Notes: generated by a model from the letters alone, not told the origin. A DNA stretch of 33,021 bases from Cohaesibacter sp. (GCA_025210795.1 JAOAQZ010000017.1:1-33021); one strand, 5' to 3'. Positions 9,030 through 18,223 are shown, numbered from the stretch's first letter. Numbers and translations are program-made.

Positions 9030-12000
9030 ATGAGCATTTTTCTCCAGATTAAGTCCTCTCTCAGTGTGATTGCCATATCGCTTCTCTTCAATCTTGTTAG
9101 TCCGATTGTCGGAGCCGCTTCCAGCTTTATTGTCGAGTATGGCACAAATTTGAACGCACGTTCGGGCCCGGGCACCAACTTTGGCAAGGTCAAGCGACTG
9201 GAAGAAGGCACAAAGCTTGAGGAATTGGAGCGCAAAGGCTCTTGGAGCAAGGTCCGCACACAGGAAGGCGATGTCGTCTGGGTGCATAACGGGTATATTA
9301 CAGCAGATTTGCTTAGTTCAACAAAAGTCAAGCCAAATACCGCCCACAAACATTCCCTCAAGTTTTCAGTCGCAAAAATCCATTCAAAATTAACAACATC
9401 ATATAGCTTGAGCCGTGATGAAAAATTGCTGGCAACAGCGCATGGCCTTCGGGACGCAGCTGTTACGGATCTAAAAAGTCAAGCGATCGTTTGGGCGCTC
9501 GAAACCGGTCCATTTATGACAAGCATAGATATTCACCCCACTGCCCCTCTTATAATAATAGGAACGAGCCGTGGATATATTGATGTTTGGAACATTGAAA
9601 CAAATAAAAAGATCACTCAACTAAAGATGGGCGAAGCAGAGGTCGTTAAAGTTTTTTTTGATGAAGATGGCGGCAGATTTGCAGTCATTGATGAGTTTTC
9701 GAAAGTTAGTATTTGGAATTCGCAGTCATTTAAGCGGCTTGATAGCTATAGTCTTGCAACCAATAAAAAGAAAAATAGTCTATTTGATATTTGTGATGAC
9801 CATGAAAGCGTCTTGTATATTGATCACGCAAAAAAACTGAAAATAAAAAATATATTTAGTAAAGAAGACGTAATCTCTTTTGAATTGCCTGATAGTAAGA
9901 AAGCGGATTTGTACAGCTCGATTGCTTGTGGCCCGAAGATGGAAAAGGCAGCGCTGATCGCAAATGATATTGGAGAAATATCAGAGGTTATTTTCAAAGA
10001 TAAAAAGCTTGAAATTTTGAATGAGCGGTTATTTAGGAATATTCATGGTTCGCTAAAGTCATATGACCATGATTACATATATTATATTCGAGTGGAAGAT
10101 GAATCTGATTTATGTGTTTTGAGTTCTGGGGGTGTTTACTGCAAGAATAATGATTTCTTCTTCACAGCTGTAAGATATAATAGTTATTTAGGAGATAATA
10201 AGCCTGCAATGGGCTATTCAAATCGTACGAGTGTTTTTTTCTATGAGGGCTATGAAGGGTTAAAATTTAAAGAAAACCCAAATAAAAACCAAAATGGAAG
10301 TGTTGTGAACACTCAGCCAAAGCGGGAGAGTAAATCATCAACTTCATATGTTACTAAGATTAAATCGCAGTTCCAGCTGGAAGAGAATAATATATATTTC
10401 ATCAGGCCAGTTGCTCCAATTAGTAAGATGCGCATTCTGGATATTGATAAGGGAAAGTATTTTGCGCCGCCGGGCATTGAGAAGCTTTCAAAAGAAATCT
10501 GGTATGATGACCGTGTCTCTGATGTAAGGCGCATATATGATGACAATGGTCCGTCTTTTGTTTTCAAGACGAAATATGGGAGCAGCTCCGAGAGTATTAT
10601 TAGCTTATCCGGTTTCAATTCCCAATCTGAAGAAGTCTCCTTTGTGGGTCGAGCGAATCTTGGAACCAAGAGCTACAATGGCTTTTCTACGAACATGTTA
10701 GGAACCCTGGCTGCAAGCTGGTCGGTAAAAGAAAATAAAGTTGCATTTTGGGACTTGTTAAAGAATGAAAAAATATCTGAATTTATAATAAGTAAGGAGG
10801 GTAAGGGAAAAAATATAATAATTAGTGATGTAAAATTTTCTCGTGATAATAAATACGCTAATATATATTTTGGTTACTCTGATCTGGTATATAAAATTGA
10901 TTTTATAAATAAAAATAAAATTAAAATAAATATAAAAGAGAAATATAGTTATAATAAAATAGATATACCTGGAGTTTTTGAGGTTTTATTGACTGGAAAT
11001 TCATTCGTATTATCTAGCGGTTTGTATAGAGAATATGATATATTTGAACCAAAAACATCTGAGGTGTCGGATTTTTTATTCGCCGAGTCTGATATTGTTG
11101 GCTCCGGCTTGAGCGATCTTTATTTCTATGATGATGGAGTGGCATTCGCATCTTTCGACACATTGACTGGAAATGTATTTCTCAATCGCCGAACAAATGA
11201 CGAGGACGATTTACTTGGTAAAACTGTCAGATTAGACAGGCAGGGTGCCCCTGTGCGGACCGCTCAATTTAGTGGTGATGGCAAGCTCTTTTTGACAGAT
11301 GATGGCGAGGCCGCACGCCTATGGCGAGTGGATGATGGGAAAGAGCTGGTCAAGATTATTCATTTTACCGACGGTTCCTGGCTACACCTTACGCCTGAAG
11401 GTTTTTTTGACTATTCAGGGCAGCTGGGATTTCAGCTTGTCAAAGGCATTGAGGCGCTTCCTATCTCGCAATTTTATGATGCCCTTTACCGTCCCGATCT
11501 TGTTTTGGAAGCCCTGCGCGGTGATCCTGAGGGTAAAGTCAAAAAAGCTGGCGATATGCTGGATCTCGACCAGATCTGGGCATCAGGCCTTCCTCCCATT
11601 GTAAAAACGCTAGCCTCTGCCCAGGGCATTTCAGTTGACCTTGATAAGATTGACGTTGAAGCGGATTTAACACTGCAATCTGGTGGAGTAGGGCGGGTTG
11701 AAATCAAGGTCAATGGAGCCACCCAGATAGTAAAAACCCTGCCAAAAACGGATGGAGGCAACATCAAGCTTGTTCAGCCCGTTTTTCTTACGCCGGGTAA
11801 AAACCAGATCGAAATAATCGCCTACAATAGTTCTGATCTTATCGCGTCTTCGCCCAAATCAATGGAAGTGGTCTCAACAGCACAGCCTCAGAATAAGCCC
11901 AATCTGCATATTCTGGCCATTGGGGTTGATAAATATCAGGATGAGGCGATCGCTCAGCTCAATTATGCCGTTAATGATGCAACAACGATTGGGCAGGCGC

Positions 12001-12659
12001 TGTCCAAGGCTGGTCGTGATCAGTTTGAGAATATCATTTTAACTGAAGTGACCAATGAACAGGCGAGCAAACACTCTTTAGATGCAATATTCACGCAGGT
12101 TGGGGCCAAAGCCCGGCCTGAAGATGTATTTATTCTATTCCTGTCGGGGCACGGTAAGACTGAGGATGGCCGGTATTACTTTCTTCCATCAGACTTCAAA
12201 TATGAAGGGCCGCAATCCTTTAAGGAAAAAGGCATCGGTCAATCGCAATGGCAACAATGGCTAGCGCGTATCCCAGCGCAAAGATCAGTTCTGCTCTACG
12301 ATACGTGTGAAAGCGGCTCTTTGGCTCGTGATAGTTTGAATGAGGGTCTGGAAGTGACCGCTGCGATCAATCGACTGACAAGAGCAACAGGGCGCACAAT
12401 TATGACAGCCTCAACAGATACTGAACCAGCCTTGGAAGGTTACGGGGGGCATGGTGTATTCTCTTATCTGATTTTGGAAGCTATCGGGGTTGCTGACAAA
12501 GACAGGGATGGACAGCTTGAGGTAACCGAACTGGCAGATCATATCGAGAAAGAATTGCCAGAAGTCAGCTTTAAAGCCTTTAATCACCGACAAGTGCCCG
12601 TGACCGCAATATCTGGTGATTCATTCTCAATTGGTAAGCCAACGATTGTAATTCAGTAA
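9030..12659 (+). CDS. Secreted SH3/beta-propeller/caspase-like (C14) protease
   Basis: A 1209-residue protein with a signal peptide (about 1-30, ending VGAA). An SH3 domain follows at about 33-93 (LNARSGPGTNFG and VWVHNGYI), then a long region of WD40/quinoprotein-like beta-strand repeats (about 100-830) and a linker with Ig-like strands. A caspase-fold domain (about 958-1205) ends the protein. The catalytic dyad is visible as His1041 in SGHG and Cys1093 in DTCESGS. A perfect EF-hand loop occurs at 1156-1167 (DKDRDGQLEVTE), suggesting calcium dependence. Signal peptide plus SH3 point to a periplasmic, wall-associated protease with cleavage after basic residues, as in metacaspase-like families (inference). 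The middle of the gene (about 9640-11110) is strongly AT-rich, unlike both ends. It is the first gene of a pair with the OmpA-domain gene. No substrate is evident. Confidence 0.88.
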   Translation: MSIFLQIKSSLSVIAISLLFNLVSPIVGAASSFIVEYGTNLNARSGPGTNFGKVKRLEEGTKLEELERKGSWSKVRTQEGDVVWVHNGYITADLLSSTKVKPNTAHKHSLKFSVAKIHSKLTTSYSLSRDEKLLATAHGLRDAAVTDLKSQAIVWALETGPFMTSIDIHPTAPLIIIGTSRGYIDVWNIETNKKITQLKMGEAEVVKVFFDEDGGRFAVIDEFSKVSIWNSQSFKRLDSYSLATNKKKNSLFDICDDHESVLYIDHAKKLKIKNIFSKEDVISFELPDSKKADLYSSIACGPKMEKAALIANDIGEISEVIFKDKKLEILNERLFRNIHGSLKSYDHDYIYYIRVEDESDLCVLSSGGVYCKNNDFFFTAVRYNSYLGDNKPAMGYSNRTSVFFYEGYEGLKFKENPNKNQNGSVVNTQPKRESKSSTSYVTKIKSQFQLEENNIYFIRPVAPISKMRILDIDKGKYFAPPGIEKLSKEIWYDDRVSDVRRIYDDNGPSFVFKTKYGSSSESIISLSGFNSQSEEVSFVGRANLGTKSYNGFSTNMLGTLAASWSVKENKVAFWDLLKNEKISEFIISKEGKGKNIIISDVKFSRDNKYANIYFGYSDLVYKIDFINKNKIKINIKEKYSYNKIDIPGVFEVLLTGNSFVLSSGLYREYDIFEPKTSEVSDFLFAESDIVGSGLSDLYFYDDGVAFASFDTLTGNVFLNRRTNDEDDLLGKTVRLDRQGAPVRTAQFSGDGKLFLTDDGEAARLWRVDDGKELVKIIHFTDGSWLHLTPEGFFDYSGQLGFQLVKGIEALPISQFYDALYRPDLVLEALRGDPEGKVKKAGDMLDLDQIWASGLPPIVKTLASAQGISVDLDKIDVEADLTLQSGGVGRVEIKVNGATQIVKTLPKTDGGNIKLVQPVFLTPGKNQIEIIAYNSSDLIASSPKSMEVVSTAQPQNKPNLHILAIGVDKYQDEAIAQLNYAVNDATTIGQALSKAGRDQFENIILTEVTNEQASKHSLDAIFTQVGAKARPEDVFILFLSGHGKTEDGRYYFLPSDFKYEGPQSFKEKGIGQSQWQQWLARIPAQRSVLLYDTCESGSLARDSLNEGLEVTAAINRLTRATGRTIMTASTDTEPALEGYGGHGVFSYLILEAIGVADKDRDGQLEVTELADHIEKELPEVSFKAFNHRQVPVTAISGDSFSIGKPTIVIQ

Positions 12660-12661
12660 TG

Positions 12662-12667
12662 AGGAGG
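12662..12667 (+). promoter_or_regulatory. Ribosome binding site that fixes the OmpA-domain start
   Basis: A perfect AGGAGG lies six bases before the ATG at 12674. It immediately follows the stop codon of the caspase-like gene. It favours 12674 over the overlapping ATG at 12659. Confidence 0.75.
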
Positions 12668-12673
12668 AGCTTG

Positions 12674-13249
12674 ATGAAGAAGATATTATATCTAACAGTC
12701 ATTTCTCTAGTGGCTTCCGGTTTGAGCTTCATAGGCGATACGGTTTATGCCCAGAACTCAGGCACGCCAACCGCCGAGCAGATTGTTGAGGCATTGCTTA
12801 AACGCCCTGAAAAGGCCGACAAAATTACCGGGCAGCGCAGTTTGTTCAAAAAAGGAAAGAAAGGGGTTGGAGCGCCGATTGAATCAAAAACACTCCCATC
12901 CATAAGCTTGAAAGTCAGTTTTGAATTTGATTCAGATAGGTTGGATGGGAATGCGCAGCAGGTGTTGAGCGCGTTGGGGAAAGCGCTGGAAAATGAGAGC
13001 TTAAAGGATCAGGCCATTGAAATTGTTGGGCATACGGATGCAAAAGGCAGCTTTGAATATAATGATCAATTGTCCCTAAGACGAGCTGAGTCTGTTGTTC
13101 GTTATGTTGTCAAAAATTTCAATCTCAACCGCTCGCTTATTTCTGCAAAGGGAATGGGAGAGCGTATGTTGGTGAACAAATCGGACGGCTTTTCGGATGT
13201 TAACCGGCGCGTTGAAATTAGGAATATAACTTCGATCAACCCTCATTGA
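12674..13249 (+). CDS. OmpA-domain periplasmic/outer-membrane protein
   Basis: A 191-residue protein with a classical signal peptide (MKKILYLTVISLVASGL, cleaved after VYAQ or nearby). A basic linker follows, then an OmpA C-terminal peptidoglycan-binding domain from about 77 to the end. The binding signature is visible as GHTDAKG (Asp122) and NRRVEIRN (Arg178/179). No beta-barrel or lipobox is present, so it probably anchors something to the wall from the periplasm. It starts 15 bases after the caspase-like stop and should be co-transcribed and co-regulated. The likely role is a wall-bound partner of that protease (inference). An in-frame ATG at 12659 would add five residues, but the AGGAGG site supports 12674. 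Confidence 0.88.
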   Translation: MKKILYLTVISLVASGLSFIGDTVYAQNSGTPTAEQIVEALLKRPEKADKITGQRSLFKKGKKGVGAPIESKTLPSISLKVSFEFDSDRLDGNAQQVLSALGKALENESLKDQAIEIVGHTDAKGSFEYNDQLSLRRAESVVRYVVKNFNLNRSLISAKGMGERMLVNKSDGFSDVNRRVEIRNITSINPH

Positions 13250-13912
13250 TTGCTTGTTGGATATATCAAACACTTCGTTGTTCAAGCGCGTACTTTTCAC
13301 CGTCAACCAAGAAGCTCTCGTAACGCTCTTTGCTTTAGCAAGAAGCCGCTAGGGGATTCATCGCGCGAAGCAACCCGAGACGGTAGTCAGTTAAAGAATA
13401 TAGAGAGAAAAAGTGAGTGGCTGATTTTTTTCTTGCTGCGTCCGGTGCTCTTGCTGTTTTGCTACAGAAGTGAGGTCAGTTGTGATCTTTAGAGAAAGTT
13501 TCATTTTATCAATGGTATAGGAAAATTCTGCTGTGTTTTCTTTGAAGCGGCAATACTTCTAGGTCTGCGAAATAGGTAATTTTACCGCTACATTCATGGA
13601 AGTTTATCTGGTTACGCTTGCCGTTTCGCGGGATTGGATTGCGCTTTACCGGGATTGAATTGTGTTTGCGCGGTACGGACGCGCTCTTCACGAGATGACA
13701 GAGCTTGTTGGAGGGTAGCGAACGCATGCTTTGTTTTATCATGGCAGCAGGCTGAGCCAAGCCGAGAAACAGAGAACCGTTTGTGATTGAATAGTGATCG
13801 CCCAAACAGAATGAGTTTGTATTTGCGCCATAGTGCCATGTGAGGGAAGGAGCAAGAAATTACGCTTCCCTCACATGGTCTTGGTCTCAGATATCTAGCG
13901 GGTCAGAATGTC
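13250..13912. other. Gene-free, apparently decayed stretch
   Basis: No convincing gene is visible. It holds a short imperfect tandem repeat of 21 bases (units 13624-13644 and 13645-13665, a third one degenerate) and a perfect hairpin at 13836-13878. A 75-codon minus-strand frame (13839-13612) crosses both, but it lacks a ribosome site and any recognisable motif. No T-rich terminator follows the OmpA-domain gene. Confidence 0.5.
13836..13878. repeat. Perfect 14-bp inverted repeat (hairpin)
   Basis: CCATGTGAGGGAAG at 13836-13849 is repeated as its exact reverse complement at 13865-13878, with a 15-base loop. There is no following T run, so it is not a standard terminator. It lies just outside the left IS3 relic and could be the remains of a transposon end or an extragenic palindrome. 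Confidence 0.8.
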
Positions 13913-14330
13913 TGGTTTCGTCTCGGCATTATAGTCATCCTTACCCACCTAAGTGGGTCAATTTTGCACGCCGATTCACAAGCAAACCGCTTCTTGCCGT
14001 TCGGCTTATTGCTCGAACCAATGGCGCTAACAAGCCTCACCCATAAAGTCTTTCGACCACTTATAATAGATGCCTTGGGATATGCTTTCTTTGCGGCAAA
14101 GCTCAGCAATGCTGTCTTTACCACGCAAGTCATCAAGAACGATCCAGAACTTCTCCTCTGCAGAATATTGCTTGCGGGTCGCACATTTGATGTCTTTGAC
14201 TATCTTCTCGGACGAGCTGCGCCCTTTGACTGATGTCCGTCTCATACCCTCTCCTTTGGGGTTACGAGGAGACAAAATCTATCTCTTAGCAAATCAATCA
14301 ATTTGGACCCATAGGCGTTGATGGGGAACA
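13913..14330 (-). mobile_element. IS3-family insertion sequence relic (left copy)
   Basis: The right boundary is a terminal inverted repeat, which read on the minus strand from 14330 begins TGTTCCCCATCAACGCCTAT. The first 100 or so bases match the relic at 31417 in inverted orientation, and the similarity stops sharply at the TG terminus in both. Inside are the 5' part of orfA (14245-14027) and, further on, a short piece resembling the C-terminus of orfB (KDDYNAE at about 13947-13918). Most of the element, including the catalytic core, has been deleted, so it cannot move by itself. The left limit is approximate. Confidence 0.8.
14027..14245 (-). pseudogene. IS3-family transposase OrfA, truncated
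   Basis: The 72-residue frame starts at an ATG preceded by GGAGAGGG. It carries the typical OrfA helix-turn-helix (RKQYSAEEKFWIVLDDL, then SIAELCRKESISQGIYYKWS). It stops shortly after KDFM, where intact relatives continue with a leucine-zipper region. The 3' half is lost by deletion. An in-frame TTG at 14275 could extend it, but this lies in the element's leader. Confidence 0.82.
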
Positions 14331-14578
14331 AATTTGGGAACCCAGCTTGTCAATAGGACCTAATGTCCCGCACATTGTTGCAATAATGACATGGATTAAG
14401 CAATTTTTGCGAGTGCTGAAAGAGATGAGTTGATCCAAGCTTGCGAAAGACTTGAGGGCACGATAAATATTTGAAAGTCCAAATCTTAATAAAGGATTTA
14501 AGAGAAACGACCACAGGTTTCATTTTTATTTTGACATGCCTAGATAGTCGTTTGCGCGAATTTGATTTGAGTAGTGTA
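14331..14578. promoter_or_regulatory. Upstream region of the T1SS operon
   Basis: These 248 bases lie between the IS relic and the TolC-like start and should carry the operon promoter. A TTGACA hexamer at 14531-14536 could be a -35 box, but no good -10 box sits 16-18 bases downstream. The lower part is AT-rich. Nothing else is recognised. Confidence 0.35.
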
Positions 14579-15979
14579 ATGTTTAGACGTCAGTTTTTTG
14601 TAAAATTCCTTCAAATATTTTCAGTTTCTCTCATACTTTCTCCATCTCCGTCGTTTGCCGAGCGGGGGATGTCCTTGCGTCAGGCTGTCGATAATGCCAT
14701 TCAGTCCAATCCACGTATTTTGGGACGAAGCAGTGAAAAGAAAATCGAGCAAGCCCGTTTGCGTCAGGCTACGGGTCGCTATCTTCCCACAGTTGATGTA
14801 AGCGCGGATATTGGTAAGCAGAATATCGATCAACCTAAGGGTCTTAGTTCTAGCCGAAATGACAAGTGGCGAACTCAAAGACAGGGATCTGTTGAATTGG
14901 GATGGGTCTTGTTTGAAGGGTTTGATCGGGCAAATCAAGTTTATGGACAGATCGCGCGTATCAATGCTGCTGGCCTGCGCGTGATTGAAGAATCCGAACG
15001 CGTTGCACTCGAAACGACAGAAGCTTATCTTGATGTGTTGCGCCATCGTCATATTCTTCAAATCGTTCGAAACAACGTTCAGACACATCGCCGTTATCTA
15101 GATAAAATTGAAAATTCTTTTTCAGGCGGAAATGCTTTGCGCGGAGACGTCGTACAGGCAAAAGAGCGTTTGGCTGCAGCTCAAGCTCTGATTGGCGAGG
15201 TAGAGCAGGCGCTTGGTATTGTGAATGCCAAATTCGTTAATCTGGTAGGGCAAAAACCTGCCAAACTCAAAGCAGTTTCTATTCCCCTTAATCTGCCTCA
15301 AAATGTAAGACAGGCTTTAAGGCTAGCGAGAAGTGAACATCCATCTCTCCGTGCTCTTGACAAGGATATTGATGCGATTAGCCATGATCGTGACCGTCTA
15401 AAAAGTGGATATTTGCCAACTGTGAAAATGGTGGGGCGGGGCTCGTATGGCGAAAATGTTAATGCAACTCCAGGAAAACGCGAAGAAGCTTATGTCGGGC
15501 TGCGTCTTTCCATGAATATTTTCAATGGCGGGATTACAAAAGCTAGGGAAGATGAGCAGATTGAACGCCTTGCAGGGCGTAAGATTTATAAAGATCAGTT
15601 GATAAGAGAAATTGACCAATCTGTGCGCACTGCTTGGGTGACGATGGCCACTAATGACAAGCGACAGATTGCCTTACGGAATCAAGTACGCGAAGCCCAG
15701 ACGTTGGTCTCTTCCTATGAGAAGGAATATGATGCGGGTCAGAGGAGCTACCTTGATCTCTTAACTGCTGACGGCAATCTTACGAACTTGAGAATGGAGC
15801 TGGCGAGTACGAAAACTCTCTCTCTCTTCTCCCGATACCAATTGTTGGCTTCGCTAGGTGGTTTGCTGGATAGTTTTCAGATTGTTGCCCCAGTGGGGAG
15901 TGAGCAAATCACAAAACCGGGATCAGCGCTTGGTTATTCTCTCTCCAATGGCTTTGTAATCAAATCATTATCCAATTAA
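14579..15979 (+). CDS. TolC-family outer-membrane channel of the T1SS
   Basis: This is the outer-membrane exit duct that docks onto the HlyD/ABC inner-membrane pair. From the ATG at 14579 it has 466 residues, a normal TolC length. The signal peptide is clear (MFRRQFFVKFLQIFSVSLIL, cleaved near SFAE). Two outer-membrane efflux repeats follow: SLRQAVDNAIQSNPRI with a long helical hairpin, then a second half beginning near LPQNVRQALRLARSEHPSL. The motif YLDLLTADGNLTNLRMEL is typical of T1SS TolC proteins. A TTG 36 codons upstream would add a non-signal-like leader, so I prefer the ATG. It is the first gene of the operon, 39 bases ahead of the ABC gene. Confidence 0.9.
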   Translation: MFRRQFFVKFLQIFSVSLILSPSPSFAERGMSLRQAVDNAIQSNPRILGRSSEKKIEQARLRQATGRYLPTVDVSADIGKQNIDQPKGLSSSRNDKWRTQRQGSVELGWVLFEGFDRANQVYGQIARINAAGLRVIEESERVALETTEAYLDVLRHRHILQIVRNNVQTHRRYLDKIENSFSGGNALRGDVVQAKERLAAAQALIGEVEQALGIVNAKFVNLVGQKPAKLKAVSIPLNLPQNVRQALRLARSEHPSLRALDKDIDAISHDRDRLKSGYLPTVKMVGRGSYGENVNATPGKREEAYVGLRLSMNIFNGGITKAREDEQIERLAGRKIYKDQLIREIDQSVRTAWVTMATNDKRQIALRNQVREAQTLVSSYEKEYDAGQRSYLDLLTADGNLTNLRMELASTKTLSLFSRYQLLASLGGLLDSFQIVAPVGSEQITKPGSALGYSLSNGFVIKSLSN

Positions 15980-16018
15980 AGCCAATTGGTTCGATGTCAT
16001 GAGGATGTGAAACCAACC

Positions 16019-18223
16019 ATGACGAAAATAAAAAATGACATTGAACAAGATATGTCACTTGGAGACAAGTCCTCGCCAGATCGGACTCCGAACAATCTGG
16101 CTGACTGTCTGGCCTATATTGCGCGCTTCCATGGATTATCAGCCACGGCGCAGGAACTGGATGACAAATTGGCTCTGTCTTCCTGCGGTGTTCCGCCCAT
16201 TTTACTAAAGCAGGCAGCACAAAAACTGAGGCTCAAATCTCAGGTGGAAGCCATCAGTCTGGATTCGATCCCTGCCTTGACATTGCCGGCAATATTATCG
16301 CTGGAAGATGGATCCTATATCATTTTGCTTGAGGCTGTGTCCGGGGAGCGCTATCGCATAGCGGAGCCAGCAAAGGGGCATATGTCTCGCACGATTAGTC
16401 GAGCCAATTTGCTCAAGATCTATAATGGTTATTGTGTGTTCGTTACACCCGACCATGGTCTGCATTTGGAGATGACACGTGAGGTCACGAGGACGGATGA
16501 ACGCACTGGCGGTTGGTTCTGGGGAGCAGTGAAAGCCTTTTGGCCCAGTTATATGCAGGTCGCGGTTGCAGCTATTCTGGTCAATATTCTGGCTCTAGCC
16601 AGTCCTCTTTTTGTGATGAATGTTTATGATCGGGTCATTCCCAATCTGGCCATAACAACCCTTTGGTCCCTTACCTTTGGGGTTGGCATTGCGATTATAT
16701 TTGATCTTGTTCTGAGAATATTACGGTCTTGGATTGTCGATCGAACGGGCCGGCGGATTGATATGGCCATTGCAGGACAATTGTTTGATAAATTGGTATC
16801 TCTTCGCCTGCAGGCGCGCCCAACCTCATCTGGTATTCTGGCCAATCAGATACGGGAATTTGACAGTATTCGCGATGTTCTTACATCAAATGCGGTTGTG
16901 GCTGTGCTTGATAGTGCATTTATTGGTATTTTTCTTTTTGTGATGTGGTTGCTGGTTGGTCCGCTCACGCTGGTTGTTGGCCTTGCTGTACCAGCAGTCC
17001 TGATTTTTACTCTGATCTGCCAAATTCCTTTGAATCGTGCCACTCGTCAGGCGCAGTCAGACTCGGCACGGCGTCATGGCCTCCTGGTTAGCACTGCAAG
17101 TAGCCTTGAGGATGTGAAGTCGGTTGGTGCATCCTCATGGTTAAGGCGCCAATGGGATCGTTCGGTGGCGGCGTCCAGTAAATCCTCCAGTGCCATCCGT
17201 TTCTGGAATCATTTGTCGGTTACGGGGATGACCACAACACAGCAAATTGTTTCTGTCATTGTCATAACATGGGGTGTTTTTCTTGTGCTCGATGGTCAAG
17301 TCACGGTTGGTGCCTTGATTGCGACCAATATTTTGTCGGGACGGGTTCTTGCGCCCTTGAGTAATGTGGCCCAGACTTTATCAAGAATTGCCCAAGCCAG
17401 ATCTGCTCTCTCCAGTTTGAATAATTTTATGGCCCAGCCTGAGGATAATATAACACCGCAGCAGGGCTTGGTGGCAACAGGGGAGGGGCATGTCATTGAA
17501 GCAGATGATCTGAGCTTAACCTATCCAACTGCTGAAGTTCCCTCTCTCAATTCTATAAAATTGGCTATTCGGCCTGGCGAGCGGATTGCCGTGATCGGCC
17601 AGATCGGGTCGGGAAAGACGACGCTTGGTCGTTGTCTTTCAGGCTTGATTGATCTGACAGAGGGCCGTGTGCTAATTGATAATATGAATATCAGTCAATT
17701 TGGTGCTGCGAGCATTCGTAATACCATCACCTATTGTGGACAAGATCCTGATCTTTTTGAGGGGACACTTCGTGACAATATTATTGCCGGGGTGCCCTTT
17801 GCCAGTGATGATATGATTGCTGAAAGTGTGCGTATCAGCGGTGTTGAGCGCTTTGCCTCTGAGCATCCATCTGGATTGGCAATGCCGATACAGGAAAGGG
17901 GGCGCAACCTGTCTGGTGGACAACGTCAGGCTATTGCGCTCGCCAGAATTCTGATCCGCAAACCAAGCATTCTTTTTCTGGATGAACCGACTGCCTCAAT
18001 GGATGCCAGCAGCGAGCGCCGCCTTTTGGCTGCACTTCAGACTTCACTTGAAGAGAATCAAACTTTACTTGTTGCTACCCACAAAGAGGCAATCCTTGCT
18101 TTGGTCAATCGGGTGATCGTGCTTGATAAGGGTAAGATTGTGATGGACGGACCAAAAGAACGTGTTCTCGCTGATCTTCAAGCCATGCGGAATGCCAGAG
18201 GAAAGGCGGCCATGGATGCCTGA
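16019..18223 (+). CDS. Type I secretion ABC transporter with degenerate C39-like domain (LapB type)
   Basis: This inner-membrane permease-ATPase powers export of the adhesin. Numbered from the ATG at 16019 it has 734 residues. The first 140 or so form a C39-like domain. The catalytic Cys is not at its expected place and the His is replaced (GSYIILL where peptidases have HFVVL), so it should bind substrate rather than cut it, as in the HlyB/LapB class. A six-helix membrane domain follows (about 160-450), then the ATPase. Its motifs are Walker A (GQIGSGKTT, 527-535), signature LSGGQRQ near 631, Walker B (LFLDEPTAS) near 653 and the H-loop His near 686. An in-frame TTG at 15986 and an ATG at 16052 are alternative starts. 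Its 3' end overlaps the HlyD start by eight bases. Confidence 0.92.
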   Translation: MTKIKNDIEQDMSLGDKSSPDRTPNNLADCLAYIARFHGLSATAQELDDKLALSSCGVPPILLKQAAQKLRLKSQVEAISLDSIPALTLPAILSLEDGSYIILLEAVSGERYRIAEPAKGHMSRTISRANLLKIYNGYCVFVTPDHGLHLEMTREVTRTDERTGGWFWGAVKAFWPSYMQVAVAAILVNILALASPLFVMNVYDRVIPNLAITTLWSLTFGVGIAIIFDLVLRILRSWIVDRTGRRIDMAIAGQLFDKLVSLRLQARPTSSGILANQIREFDSIRDVLTSNAVVAVLDSAFIGIFLFVMWLLVGPLTLVVGLAVPAVLIFTLICQIPLNRATRQAQSDSARRHGLLVSTASSLEDVKSVGASSWLRRQWDRSVAASSKSSSAIRFWNHLSVTGMTTTQQIVSVIVITWGVFLVLDGQVTVGALIATNILSGRVLAPLSNVAQTLSRIAQARSALSSLNNFMAQPEDNITPQQGLVATGEGHVIEADDLSLTYPTAEVPSLNSIKLAIRPGERIAVIGQIGSGKTTLGRCLSGLIDLTEGRVLIDNMNISQFGAASIRNTITYCGQDPDLFEGTLRDNIIAGVPFASDDMIAESVRISGVERFASEHPSGLAMPIQERGRNLSGGQRQAIALARILIRKPSILFLDEPTASMDASSERRLLAALQTSLEENQTLLVATHKEAILALVNRVIVLDKGKIVMDGPKERVLADLQAMRNARGKAAMDA

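Noticed and set aside
13612..13839. A 75-codon minus-strand frame ending in a seven-residue repeat (FNPGKAQ, SNPAKRQ)
   Set aside because: Its start lies in the arm of the hairpin, it has no ribosome site, and its tail is explained by a 21-base tandem repeat. I could not support it as a gene.
13940..13985. GTGGGTCAATTTTGCACGCCG resembling ends of IS21-family elements
   Set aside because: Only one short stretch is present, with no second end and no istA/istB trace, so I did not call an element. It may be a scrap of one.
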